Shown here one piece after another: positions 17,572-25,982 of a stretch of DNA of 64,000 nucleotides (the stretch's first letter is position 1; the number at the start of each line of letters is the position of its first letter). Origin of the DNA: Halotalea alkalilenta (lineage in GTDB: Bacteria > Pseudomonadota > Gammaproteobacteria > Pseudomonadales > Halomonadaceae); NCBI RefSeq assembly GCF_001648175.1, contig NZ_CP015243.1, forward strand, positions 3,968,001 to 4,032,000, in the 5' to 3' direction. The position numbers and the translations under genes are program-made. The notes beneath the pieces are model-generated. The model had not been told where the DNA came from. It did no database searches and saw only the letters and a list, made by a program, of their open reading frames with translations.

Positions 17572-18225
17572 TCAACGGCTGCGCAGATAGGCCACGCTGC
17601 GATCGCCGATGAACTGGATGATGCAGACCACCACGATCAGGATCGCGATTACCGCGATCATCACCGTGGTGTCATAGCGCTGGTAGCCATAGCGGATCGC
17701 CAGGTCTCCGAGCCCGCCCGCACCGATCGCACCGGCCATCGCCGAAGCGCCGATCATCGCCACCAGGGTGATGGTGAAGCCACCGATGATGCCGGGCAAC
17801 GCCTCGGGGAACATCACTCGCGAGATGATCGCGAACGGCTTCAGCCCCATCGCCTGGGCGGCCTCGAGCACGCCGGGATCGACCTCGCGCAGGCTCACCT
17901 CCACTACCCTGGCGAAGAACGGCGTGGCGCTGATGCTGATCGGCACGATCGCCGCCCAAACGCCGATGCTGGTGCCGACGATCAGCCGGGTCAGGGGAAT
18001 CAGCGCGACCAGCAGGATGATGAACGGCGTTGCGCGGAAGCCGTTGATCACCCAGGCCAATGGCCGGTGGATCCACGGCGCGGCGAAGATCCCTCCGCGC
18101 GCGGTGGTGACCAGCAGCACCGCGAGCGGAATACCCGCGCACCACGCGATCAGCGCCGACACCGAGACCATCGTCAGGGTATCGAGAAAAGCGCCCCACA
18201 GCGCCTGGATCATTACGTCAGACAT
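17572..18225 (-). CDS. metI: Methionine-type ABC transporter permease MetI
   Basis: A 217-residue inner-membrane permease, the same length as E. coli MetI, with five or six membrane helices. It has the ABC-permease coupling loop EAAQAMGLKPFAIISRVMFPEALPGI and the MetI stretch GFRATPFIILLVALIPLTRLIVGTSIG. ATG 18225 overlaps the metN stop by 8 bases, so the two are coupled. With MetN and MetQ it forms the MetQNI importer for methionine or related sulfur compounds. In this island, where the operon has a sigma-54 promoter shared in design with desulfurising enzymes, the cargo may be another organosulfur compound. Confidence 0.92.
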   Translation of the reverse strand: MSDVMIQALWGAFLDTLTMVSVSALIAWCAGIPLAVLLVTTARGGIFAAPWIHRPLAWVINGFRATPFIILLVALIPLTRLIVGTSIGVWAAIVPISISATPFFARVVEVSLREVDPGVLEAAQAMGLKPFAIISRVMFPEALPGIIGGFTITLVAMIGASAMAGAIGAGGLGDLAIRYGYQRYDTTVMIAVIAILIVVVCIIQFIGDRSVAYLRSR

Positions 18226-19390
18226 AGCCCACCACCTCGATTCGCGCATCGATCAGCGCGGCCTGCTCCAGCGCCGTGCGTGCGTCCCCACCCTTGATAC
18301 CGACCAGCAGGCTTCCTTGGGCATGCCCTTGGAGACGATCGATGCCGCCGTGCAGCAGCATCGCCCGATCGCCGAGCGCAGCGAGGATCCGTCCCAACCC
18401 TACGCCGTCCTGGCGCCCTTTGACGCCACCGTAGTCGAGCTTGAACACCAGCGTGTCATGCCCCTCTTGCGGTGCCTCGCGCAGCCGTGCGGCCAAGTCC
18501 TCAGGCAAGCGTACGGCCAGCGGCGCGAGCATCGCCTTGGTGGCATCATGTCGCGGCGCACCGAACACCTGCCAGACCGGCCCGCTTTCGACCAGTTCGC
18601 CGTGCTCGAGCACCGCGACCCGGTCGCAGACCTCCCGGATCACCGCCATCTCATGGGTGATCAACACGATGGTGAGACCGAGCCGACGATTGATCTCTCG
18701 CAGCAGCGCCAGGATCGTCTGGGTGGTCTCGGGGTCGAGCGCCGAGGTCGCTTCGTCACAGAGCAGCACCTCGGGGTCGAGCATCAGCGCACGGGCAATA
18801 CCGACCCGCTGCTTCTGCCCGCCCGAGAGCCGTGAAGGAAATACTTCCGCCTTGCCCTCGAGCCCAACCAGCGCCAGCAGCCGCTCGACTCGGCGGCGGA
18901 TCTCCGCGCGCGGCAGCCCCGCCGCGCGGGCGGGCAGCGCCAGGTTCTCGAACACGCTCTTCGAGCGCAGCAGGTTGAAGTGCTGGAAGATCATCCCGGT
19001 GCGGCGGCGCAGTCGCACCAGTTCGTTGCCACTCAGCCGCTGCACATCCTGCCCATCGATCTCCACCGAGCCACCGCTCGCGCGTTCCAGCCGATTGATG
19101 GTGCGGATCAGGCTCGACTTGCCAGCGCCGCTGCGGCCGATGATGCCGAATATCTCTGCGCGCCTGATCTTGAGATCGATCCCCTTGAGCGCCTCCACCG
19201 GTCCTCTGGCAGTGTGGTAATGCTTGGACAGACTGCGGAAAACGATGTGCGCATCACCAGCGCGCGGCGCCTGTCTCCCGGCGGCATCGTCGACATGCGG
19301 CTCGATACCGGCAAACGCGGCGGAGCCGTCATCGCTCAGCAGCCGGTCGTAGGAGGCGCCGCTGGTGCGCAGCTCATAGCTCGAACTCAT
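18218..19390 (-). CDS. metN: Methionine-type ABC transporter ATPase MetN
   Basis: A 390-residue ATPase with Walker A GRSGAGKSS, the signature LSGGQKQRVGIARAL, Walker B VLLCDEATSALD and the switch histidine in LITHEMAV. The C-terminal ~80 residues form the ferredoxin-like NIL domain that in E. coli binds methionine and inhibits transport. It has an unusual polar extension of about 45 residues before the ATPase core, longer than E. coli MetN (343 residues). It lies 11 bp after metQ and overlaps metI. Confidence 0.92.
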   Translation of the reverse strand: MSSSYELRTSGASYDRLLSDDGSAAFAGIEPHVDDAAGRQAPRAGDAHIVFRSLSKHYHTARGPVEALKGIDLKIRRAEIFGIIGRSGAGKSSLIRTINRLERASGGSVEIDGQDVQRLSGNELVRLRRRTGMIFQHFNLLRSKSVFENLALPARAAGLPRAEIRRRVERLLALVGLEGKAEVFPSRLSGGQKQRVGIARALMLDPEVLLCDEATSALDPETTQTILALLREINRRLGLTIVLITHEMAVIREVCDRVAVLEHGELVESGPVWQVFGAPRHDATKAMLAPLAVRLPEDLAARLREAPQEGHDTLVFKLDYGGVKGRQDGVGLGRILAALGDRAMLLHGGIDRLQGHAQGSLLVGIKGGDARTALEQAALIDARIEVVGYV

Positions 19391-19401
19391 CGCATCTCTC
19401 C

Positions 19402-20337
19402 CTATTGCGTGGAGGCTACGTCGCTCGCATCGAGCGACGCTGGCGTAACGGTCGGCTGGCCCTGGTCGTCAAGCCAGGCAAGCTCATAGAGCGAAGGATC
19501 GCCGTAGGCCTCGGCCAGCAGCTCGCGCACCTCGGGAGCGGTCTGGTAGACGTGGATGAAGGTCTTGATGTCTTCACGATCGACGTCCTGCGGGCGAACC
19601 GCGAAGATCAGCGCGAAAGTGTGGTGCTGATCGTGAGTCAGCACCAAGGCGTCGGTGGGGTCCTTGGTACCGGCGGCGAGCAGGTGCTGGGGGTAGCCCT
19701 GCGCGATCGCCACGTCATCGATCGCGCGCGCCAGCTGTGGCCCGGGTAGCTCGATGAAGCGAAGATTCCTCGGGTTGGAGACAATGTCGTGCACGCTGGC
19801 ATTGACTCCCACCCCGGGCTCGAGCTCGATCAGGCCGACCTGTTGGAACAGCGCCAGCCCGCGGCCCTGGTTGACCGGATCATCGGCGACCGCGACGGTG
19901 GCGCCCTCCTCCACCTGCTGCGGATCGGTGAGCCTGGTCGAGTAGAGCCCGATGTTGTTCTCCACACCGAAGGCAAGCGGCACCAGCTCGAAGCCTCCCT
20001 GACGCTCGGCGTTGGCGAGAAACGGTCGATGCTGGAAGTAATTGACGTCGATATCGCCGTTGACCAGTGCGGTATTCGGCGTGGTCCAATCACTGAACTC
20101 GAGCACCCTGACCGGCACGCCCTGCTGGCCCGCGAGCTCCGCGGCCTTGTAGACCGCCTCGGCCTGCGGTCCGCCGTTGATCCCCACCGTCACATCGGCT
20201 CGAGCCGCCGCCATGCTCATCCCCAGCAGCATCACGCAGCCACATGCGACGAGCACTCGCCGGGACAAGTCAGCAAACGGGCGGGGATCGTCCGAACGGG
20301 CAAACGTGAGCCGCGAGGCGGCGTTTGGTCGGTACAT
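19402..20337 (-). CDS. metQ: MetQ/NlpA-family substrate-binding protein (first copy)
   Basis: A 311-residue secreted binding protein of the NlpA family. ATG 20337 is chosen because GGAG lies 7 bases upstream. The signal peptide ends in AAARA-DVTVG and has no lipobox cysteine, unlike E. coli MetQ, so it is probably a soluble periplasmic protein. Family motifs DWTTPNTALVNGDIDVNYFQH and VAVADDPVNQGRGL are shared with the second copy at 25983. It is the first gene of metQ-metN-metI and has a sigma-54 promoter, IHF site and activator site upstream. Confidence 0.92.
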   Translation of the reverse strand: MYRPNAASRLTFARSDDPRPFADLSRRVLVACGCVMLLGMSMAAARADVTVGINGGPQAEAVYKAAELAGQQGVPVRVLEFSDWTTPNTALVNGDIDVNYFQHRPFLANAERQGGFELVPLAFGVENNIGLYSTRLTDPQQVEEGATVAVADDPVNQGRGLALFQQVGLIELEPGVGVNASVHDIVSNPRNLRFIELPGPQLARAIDDVAIAQGYPQHLLAAGTKDPTDALVLTHDQHHTFALIFAVRPQDVDREDIKTFIHVYQTAPEVRELLAEAYGDPSLYELAWLDDQGQPTVTPASLDASDVASTQ

Positions 20338-20410
20338 GGCAAGGCTCCATAGGGCAAATGGACAGCAGGCGAAAGAAAAGCGCGCGGCAATGACCGCGTA
20401 CAGCTCTATC

Positions 20411-20426
20411 AGCAAGCCCTATGCCA
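20411..20426 (-). promoter_or_regulatory. Sigma-54 promoter of metQNI
   Basis: Read leftward: TGGCATAGGGCTTGCT, GG and GC ten bases apart. It lies about 75 bp upstream of the metQ start codon. The activator site begins 83 bp upstream. Confidence 0.82.
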
Positions 20427-20428
20427 CA

Positions 20429-20441
20429 TATCAAGCCATTG
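20429..20441 (+). promoter_or_regulatory. IHF site upstream of metQNI
   Basis: TATCAAGCCATTG matches WATCAANNNNTTR fully and is followed by an A/T-rich stretch, as is usual for IHF sites. It lies between the promoter and the activator site. Confidence 0.65.
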
Positions 20442-20509
20442 TTTTAAAAAGATTTATTCAAACCCTCCCTCAGCGCCAGCCGGTGCTTTACGCGCGAAGC
20501 CAACAGCGG

Positions 20510-20527
20510 CTGCTCATTTTCCAACAG
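20510..20527 (-). promoter_or_regulatory. Putative SfnR activator site for metQNI
   Basis: Read leftward: CTGTTGGAAAATGAGCAG, keeping all eight invariant positions of the set. The near edge is 83 bp from the -24 element. Confidence 0.65.
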
Positions 20528-20566
20528 CCGGAGAGCGGGGACATCGGCGCTCGTGCCATCGCGCTA

Positions 20567-20602
20567 ACGCCAACGGCCGCCCCGTGGGGCGGCCGTTGGC
20601 GT
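20567..20602 (-). terminator. Long hairpin after mvaS
   Basis: Perfect 17-bp stem ACGCCAACGGCCGCCCC / GGGGCGGCCGTTGGCGT with a 2-base loop, starting 15 bp after the mvaS stop. There is no T-run, but the strength of the stem suggests termination or mRNA protection. Confidence 0.65.
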
Positions 20603-20617
20603 CGAGGGATGCAGCGC

Positions 20618-21790
20618 TCAGTCCAGCCGTTCGTAGATCCGCCGGTGCTGCTCGATTCCGGCGAAGCGGAAACCGCTGGTGAGATTGCGCGAGGTGGTCA
20701 ACTCACCCGAGGCGTCCCCACGCGGCGCGCTGTAGAAGCGCTCGTAGGCCTCGACGTCGAGTATCTCGCGCCCTTCGATCTGGTCGCGATGGTGGTCACT
20801 GTGCAGGTGGTCGCGATAGCCCGGCAGTACCTGGCCGGAGAAGTACTCGGCGATACAGCCGGAGCCGTAGCTGTAGAAGCCGACCCGGCGACCGGAAAGG
20901 TCCTCCGCGCTGCGCTCGAGCAGGGCGCTCAACCCGATGAACAGCGTAGCGGTGTAGCTGTTGCCGAGCTGGCGTCCGTAGTCGAGACTGATCCCAACCT
21001 GGCGCGCCAGGGTCTCGGCTTCGAGCCGCTTGTGCCCGGCGAGCGAGGCGAGGCTCTGGTGCGCCTTCTCGACCAGCTTCGGCACCGGGGTGTGATAGCA
21101 GAAGTGGTCGATGTCATCGAAGGAGAAACCGGAGCGTTCGGTGAACTGCCCCCATACCTCCTCGAGCATTTGCAGGTAAAGCCGCGAGGAGTACTTGCCT
21201 TCGACGAAGGCGAAGTCGGAGTAGTTGGGACGCCAGAAATCCATCACGTTGTCGGTGGCGACACCGTACTCGGCATCGAAGGCAAGCAGCCGGGGCTGGG
21301 CGGAGAGCACCATCGCCACCGCGCCGCAGCCCTGGGAGGGCTCGCCGGGGGTGGCGAGGCCGTAGCGGGCGATGTCGGAGGCGACCACCAGCACTTTCTT
21401 GTCCGGATACCGATGCAGGAACGGCAACGCCAGCTGCAGCGCGAAGGCACCGGAATAGCACGCCTGCTTGAGCTCGACCACACGGCAGCGGCGCGGCAGA
21501 TCGAGCAGGCCATGGACGTAGATCCCCGCGGCCTTCGACTGGTCGATTCCCGATTCGGTGGCGAACAGCAGCATCTCGACCTGGTCGCGGTCGATGCCCT
21601 CCAGCGCCTTCTGCGCCGCCGTAGCGGCCAGGGTGACGATATCCTCGTCAGGGGGCGCCACCGACATCCGCTGGATGCCAAGGCCGACCGCATACTTGCG
21701 CGGATCGATGCCACGCGCCTCGGCCAGTGCCGAAAGTTCGAGCGCGTAACGGGAGGTGGAGAACGCCAATCCTTCGATGCCTATCTTCAT
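20618..21790 (-). CDS. mvaS: Hydroxymethylglutaryl-CoA synthase
   Basis: A 390-residue enzyme condensing acetyl-CoA with acetoacetyl-CoA to HMG-CoA. The catalytic triad is visible: glutamate in LLFATESGID, nucleophilic cysteine in VVELKQACYSGAFAL, histidine in FCYHTPVPKLVEKAH. Length is normal for bacterial MvaS. The ATG shares one base with the stop of the upstream HMG-CoA reductase gene (TAATG), so the pair is coupled. Most gammaproteobacteria make isoprenoids by the MEP route, so this pair is notable; no mevalonate kinase genes are in the window. Confidence 0.92.
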   Translation of the reverse strand: MKIGIEGLAFSTSRYALELSALAEARGIDPRKYAVGLGIQRMSVAPPDEDIVTLAATAAQKALEGIDRDQVEMLLFATESGIDQSKAAGIYVHGLLDLPRRCRVVELKQACYSGAFALQLALPFLHRYPDKKVLVVASDIARYGLATPGEPSQGCGAVAMVLSAQPRLLAFDAEYGVATDNVMDFWRPNYSDFAFVEGKYSSRLYLQMLEEVWGQFTERSGFSFDDIDHFCYHTPVPKLVEKAHQSLASLAGHKRLEAETLARQVGISLDYGRQLGNSYTATLFIGLSALLERSAEDLSGRRVGFYSYGSGCIAEYFSGQVLPGYRDHLHSDHHRDQIEGREILDVEAYERFYSAPRGDASGELTTSRNLTSGFRFAGIEQHRRIYERLD

Positions 21791-22995
21791 TACCGATCTA
21801 CCTCGTCCTTGGTCGAATCACGGCGTTCGAGATTCACATGGCTCTGCATCAGTTCACCCGGCACCGACTGAGCGGCGAGCAGCGAAAGCTCGCCACACAG
21901 CACCGCGGCCGCGGCGGCCACGGCGAGGCGCCGCGCATTGGCGCCAGGAGGCGCTTCACGGTCCAGACAGCCGAGCAGGCCCAAGTTGCGCTGGACGAAA
22001 TCCAGCGACTTGCCATTGCCGACCGAGCCGACGATCAAGTTGGGCAGCGTCACCGAAAAGTAGAGATCCGCTCCGCGCAGCTCGGCATGCACCACCCCTT
22101 GGGAACCTTCGATGATGTTGGCCGCATCCTGGCCGGTAGCGAGGTAGAAGCCGAGCAGCATATTGGCGAAATGGGCATTGGCGGTACGCACTCCGCCCGA
22201 GAGGATGCTGCCGATCAGGTTCTTCTTGATGTTGAGCTGGACGATCCGCTCGGGTTCGGCCTTGAGCACTCGGCGCACCGTCGAGGCCGGCAGCAAGACG
22301 TCAGCGACCACGTACTTGCCACGGCCGAGAATGCCATTGACCGCGGAGTTCTTCTTGTCGGAGCAGTAGTTACCCGAGACCGACACGTACTCGAGACGCG
22401 GATACTCGCTGATCAGCCAGTCCATCAGCCGCTCAGCCGCAAGCGTTGCCATGTTATGGCCCGAGGCGTCCCCGGTGTGGAATGCGAAGCGCAAGTAGAT
22501 CAGCGTACCGACCACCTGGGTGTGCAGGTCGAGCAGCCTGGCGAAACGGCTGGTTTCGCCCACCACCGCCTCGAGCGCGGCGCGGTTCCCGCTCAGCGCG
22601 TTGATCACCCGCTGCGCCTCGAAGATGTCCGGCGCCTCGAGCAGCACCGAACGGGTCATTCGATCGTCGAGCACCACGGCGTTGATCCCGCCCGCCCGGT
22701 TGCACGCGATCGCGCCTCGATGGGTAGAGGGCCAAAGCGGCGTCTCGTACGTCGCAAGCGGCAGGGGTAGTTCACCGTCCACCTCCGAACCCTTGATCCT
22801 CACCGGCCCCACCACCTTCATGGGGATCGCGGCGCTCTCCTCACTCGCCTGCCAACGCATAGAATCCAGTTTTCCAACAGTCGATAAGTATGTATGCAGG
22901 CACCGCGACACCACCGTCTCGATGGGCCGAGTGTCTTCAGGTGCACCCCACGCCCTTGCCGCCATCGTCCGCAAGTTTTCGCGGTCCTGAAGCAT
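21790..22995 (-). CDS. mvaA: Hydroxymethylglutaryl-CoA reductase
   Basis: A 401-residue reductase giving mevalonate from HMG-CoA. Visible family segments: GPVRIKGSEVDGELPLPLATYE, THRGAIACNRAGG, FHTGDASGHNM (DAMG-type nucleotide-binding motif with S for M), SGNYCSDKKNSAVNGILGRGK with the catalytic lysine, and TGQDAANIIEGSQG. The pattern looks closer to class I than to the short class II enzymes used for mevalonate catabolism. Starts at 22995 or a few codons later are possible. The first gene of a two-gene unit with mvaS, preceded by a 250-bp non-coding region. Confidence 0.9.
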   Translation of the reverse strand: MLQDRENLRTMAARAWGAPEDTRPIETVVSRCLHTYLSTVGKLDSMRWQASEESAAIPMKVVGPVRIKGSEVDGELPLPLATYETPLWPSTHRGAIACNRAGGINAVVLDDRMTRSVLLEAPDIFEAQRVINALSGNRAALEAVVGETSRFARLLDLHTQVVGTLIYLRFAFHTGDASGHNMATLAAERLMDWLISEYPRLEYVSVSGNYCSDKKNSAVNGILGRGKYVVADVLLPASTVRRVLKAEPERIVQLNIKKNLIGSILSGGVRTANAHFANMLLGFYLATGQDAANIIEGSQGVVHAELRGADLYFSVTLPNLIVGSVGNGKSLDFVQRNLGLLGCLDREAPPGANARRLAVAAAAAVLCGELSLLAAQSVPGELMQSHVNLERRDSTKDEVDR

Positions 22996-23210
22996 ATTCT
23001 AGGCATCAAGGCGCCAAGCGACCATAGCGACAGCAAAGCAAGCGTCGCAAGGGCTCACCCCGATACCAGCGAAACGCCATCGCGGCGCGCTCGTTGGCAT
23101 CGCATGGTAACGGCAGCCAAGCGTCAAGTCTCGCCCACGCGGGTGAAGAGGCGTTTCGGTTGGTTGTCGAAACGAGAGCAATGGAAAGCGAAGGGGAAGA
23201 ATCGGCAAAA

Positions 23211-23232
23211 GGCGCGGCAAATGTGCCGCGCC
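23211..23232 (-). terminator. Intrinsic terminator of the five-gene sulfur operon
   Basis: Perfect 9-bp stem GGCGCGGCA / TGCCGCGCC with a 4-base loop, and TTTT directly after it in the leftward direction. It lies 12 bp beyond the stop of the last gene. The remaining stretch to 22996 holds no gene I can support. Confidence 0.8.
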
Positions 23233-23243
23233 ATACGTAAGTC

Positions 23244-24476
23244 TCAGCTCGTCTGGCCAGAACCGCGGCCGACCTTCCAGACCAACGGTGGCTCGGTCCG
23301 GTTGACTGCCCAGTCGCCGATGATGCGCGCTTTGTAGATCAGCGGATTGTGCGATGCGGCGGTGCGTGCGTTGCGCCAGTGGCGATCGAGCAGCTGATCG
23401 ACGCGCACCGCGGAGGCGCCCAGCGCATTGAAAAGTTCGGTCGCCGAGCGAAGCACCAGCTCGGCGACCACCAACTGCGCCTTGGCGGAAGCGAGTTCGG
23501 CCTCGATGTTGGCCGCATGCCTGGCCTCGACATCACCGGCAAGATGCGCATCGAACACCCGCTGCGCGGCCTCGGCGGCACTGATCGCGACGGCCTCGGC
23601 GGCGTAGACCTGCGCCGATATCTGGCCCACCACCTGGAGCACCTGTGGGTCCTCGGCGGCCCTCGGACCATTGCCATGGCTGTAGATCCGTTTGCGATCG
23701 CGTACCTGGACACTGAGATCGCGCTCGATGGCGCGGCCGATCCCCACCAGCACCGAGACCAGATTCAGTTGGTAGAACGCGGTCTGGTAGACGAAACGGC
23801 TGGCGAAATCGATTACGTCATTCCGATCCACCCGCGCGCCATCGAACAGGGTAGTACCGCTGCCGGTGGTGCGCTGGCCGAAGCCGTCCCAGTCGTCCGA
23901 GCGCTGGACCCCAGGCTGGTGGGTGCTGACCGCGGCGATCACCTTGCCACCGGTATCCGTTCTCTCGGCATAGACATCGATCCAGTCGGCGAAGATGCTG
24001 CCGGTGCTGTAGTACTTGGCCCCGTCCAACCGCCAGTGCTCGCCCTCTGGCGTCACCTTGGTCTGCACCTCGCCCAGGGCCGGTGCGCCGACCTCGGTCC
24101 AGCCGTTACCGACCAGCTGGCCATCGGCGAAGCGTGCCAGCCAGCGTTCACGATCGGGCCCGGGCGGTGCGTTGAGCCGATCCTCGACGAAGGCGAAATG
24201 GCCACGCAATGCCTGGGTCAGATTGGAATCCGCCGCGGCCAGCTCGATCCATAGCCGGACGAGCTGGACCAGTGACGCGCCGCCGCCGCCCTGCTCGAGC
24301 GGCACACGCACGGCGCCGAAACCAGCCTGCTTGAGCCAGCCGAGCTGCTCGACCGGCAGGCTGCGCTCGCGTTCGCGAGCCTCGGCACCCTGGCCTATCC
24401 GCGCGAATATCGGCCGAAAGCGCGCAGCCAGACTGTCGTAGTCGACGGCGTTGGTGAAGGTGGAATGGATGGTCAT
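23244..24476 (-). CDS. SfnB/DszC-family acyl-CoA dehydrogenase-like flavoprotein (second copy)
   Basis: A 410-residue protein of the acyl-CoA dehydrogenase superfamily in the branch holding SfnB, SoxC and DszC, which use reduced flavin to oxygenate sulfur compounds. Segments include LKQAGFGAVRVPLEQGGGGASL, GAKYYSTGSIFADW, WDGFGQRTTGSGTTLFDGARV and the C-terminal DQLLDRHWRNARTAASHNP. ATG 24476 has GAGGA upstream. It is the last gene of the operon that begins at 29452, 40 bp after the preceding monooxygenase gene. A role in oxidising thioethers or sulfoxides to sulfones is the family-based expectation; substrate unknown. Confidence 0.87.
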   Translation of the reverse strand: MTIHSTFTNAVDYDSLAARFRPIFARIGQGAEARERERSLPVEQLGWLKQAGFGAVRVPLEQGGGGASLVQLVRLWIELAAADSNLTQALRGHFAFVEDRLNAPPGPDRERWLARFADGQLVGNGWTEVGAPALGEVQTKVTPEGEHWRLDGAKYYSTGSIFADWIDVYAERTDTGGKVIAAVSTHQPGVQRSDDWDGFGQRTTGSGTTLFDGARVDRNDVIDFASRFVYQTAFYQLNLVSVLVGIGRAIERDLSVQVRDRKRIYSHGNGPRAAEDPQVLQVVGQISAQVYAAEAVAISAAEAAQRVFDAHLAGDVEARHAANIEAELASAKAQLVVAELVLRSATELFNALGASAVRVDQLLDRHWRNARTAASHNPLIYKARIIGDWAVNRTEPPLVWKVGRGSGQTS

Positions 24477-24516
24477 CGCAAGACGTCCTCTTATGGTCTG
24501 AAAGCGCGTCGCGGGC

Positions 24517-25944
24517 TCAGGTAGAGAGAGCGAACTTCGACAGTCTGGTGGCATCGGTGGCATTGGCCCGATCACGGAAGGCGCCGCGATAGCGCGCGGC
24601 GGGATGACTCGGGTCGACCCGAGCGGAGTCGCTGTCGAGCAGGTTCTCGCGCAGAGTCTCGCCGCCGTAGTCGGCACGCACTCGGCCGCGACGCTCGAGC
24701 TCGGGCACGACGAACTCGATGAAATCCTCGAAGGTGCCGGGAGTGATTGCGTAGGCGAGATTGAAACCATCGATACCCCCTACCTCCATCCAACGCTCCA
24801 GCGCACCGGCGACGGTCTCGGGGCCGCCGACCAGCACCGGACCGAGGCCACCGATGCTGCGCCGCTCGATGATGTCGCGCGGGGTCCAGCGTCGATCAGG
24901 ATCAGCGGTGGCAAGCAGCTCGAGCACCGAGCGAATGCTGTCGTTGTCGATCGCCTCGAGCGGCTGGTCGGGATCGAAGGCGGAGAAGTCGACCCCAGTC
25001 CAGCCGCCGTAGAAGGTCAGCATCCCCTCGCCGCTGGCGAGGCGCTGGTACTCGTCGAACTTGCGCGCAGCGGCGGCGTCGCTCTCGGCGGTGATCACCG
25101 TCAGCAGCGTGAATATCCTCAGCGAATGCGGGTCGCGGCCGAACGCTCGAGCGCGGCTACGGATATCGTCACTGACCTCGCGCGCCTGCTCCGGCGTCGC
25201 CGGGCTGATGAACACCCCCTCGGCGTGCTTGGCGGCGAAGTCGCGCCCGCGCGGCGAGGCCCCGGCCTGGAAGATCACCGGCGTGCGCTGGGGCGAGGGC
25301 TCGCAGAGATGAATCCCCGGCACCTCGTAGTACTTACCCCGGTGACCGATCGGATGGACCTTGCGCGGATCGCTGAACACCCCGCGCTCGCGGTCGCGCA
25401 CCACCGCGTCATCCTCCCACGAGCCCTCCCATAGCTTGTAGGTGACGTCGAGGAACTCATCGGCGATGTCGTAGCGTTCGTCGTGGGAGATCTGCTGCTT
25501 GTGCCCGAGGTTGACCGCGGCGCTGTTGAGATAGGAGGTGACCACGTTCCACGCCACCCGCCCCTTGGTCAGGTGATCGAGGGTCGAGAACTTGCGCGCC
25601 AGCGCATAGGGCTGCTCATAGGTCAGGGCCGAGGTCACGCCGAAGCCGAGATGCCGGGTCACCGCCGCCATCGCCGGCACCTGGAAGAATGGATCGTTGA
25701 CCGGCACTTGGTCGGCATCGATCAGCGCACTCTCGACCGAGCCGCGGTAGACGTCGTAGACCCCGACCACATCGGCGATGAACAGCGTATCGAAGCGCCC
25801 GCGCTCGAGCAGCCGGGCCAGCTCGGTCCAATAATCGAGATCCTTGTAGCGCCACGCTTGGTTGTCGGGGTGGCGCCAGGTACCCGCAGCCTGATGGCTT
25901 ACGCAGGTCATGTCGAAGGCGTTGAGGATAATGCGTTTGGGCAT
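24517..25944 (-). CDS. Flavin-dependent monooxygenase, NtaA/SnaA/DszA family (second copy)
   Basis: A 475-residue luciferase-like FMNH2-dependent monooxygenase. Motifs: ILNAFDMTC at the start, FIADVVGVYDVYRG, QVPVNDPFFQVPAM, STLDHLTKGRVAWNVVTSYLNSAA, and PSPQRTPVIFQAGASPRGRDFA. It is the fourth gene of the sulfur operon, 38 bp after the second metQ and 40 bp before the SfnB-like gene. The pairing of a DszA-type with a DszC-type enzyme, both needing reduced flavin from a separate reductase, suggests stepwise S-oxidation and C-S cleavage of one substrate class. No flavin reductase gene is in the window. Confidence 0.92.
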   Translation of the reverse strand: MPKRIILNAFDMTCVSHQAAGTWRHPDNQAWRYKDLDYWTELARLLERGRFDTLFIADVVGVYDVYRGSVESALIDADQVPVNDPFFQVPAMAAVTRHLGFGVTSALTYEQPYALARKFSTLDHLTKGRVAWNVVTSYLNSAAVNLGHKQQISHDERYDIADEFLDVTYKLWEGSWEDDAVVRDRERGVFSDPRKVHPIGHRGKYYEVPGIHLCEPSPQRTPVIFQAGASPRGRDFAAKHAEGVFISPATPEQAREVSDDIRSRARAFGRDPHSLRIFTLLTVITAESDAAAARKFDEYQRLASGEGMLTFYGGWTGVDFSAFDPDQPLEAIDNDSIRSVLELLATADPDRRWTPRDIIERRSIGGLGPVLVGGPETVAGALERWMEVGGIDGFNLAYAITPGTFEDFIEFVVPELERRGRVRADYGGETLRENLLDSDSARVDPSHPAARYRGAFRDRANATDATRLSKFALST

Positions 25945-25982
25945 GGATCTAACTCCCTTTGATCGTGGGCGCTGCCGTGGGA

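Noticed and set aside
22999..23220. 73-codon frame upstream of mvaA
   Set aside because: No ribosome site, no domain, arginine/proline-rich; more likely non-coding leader.
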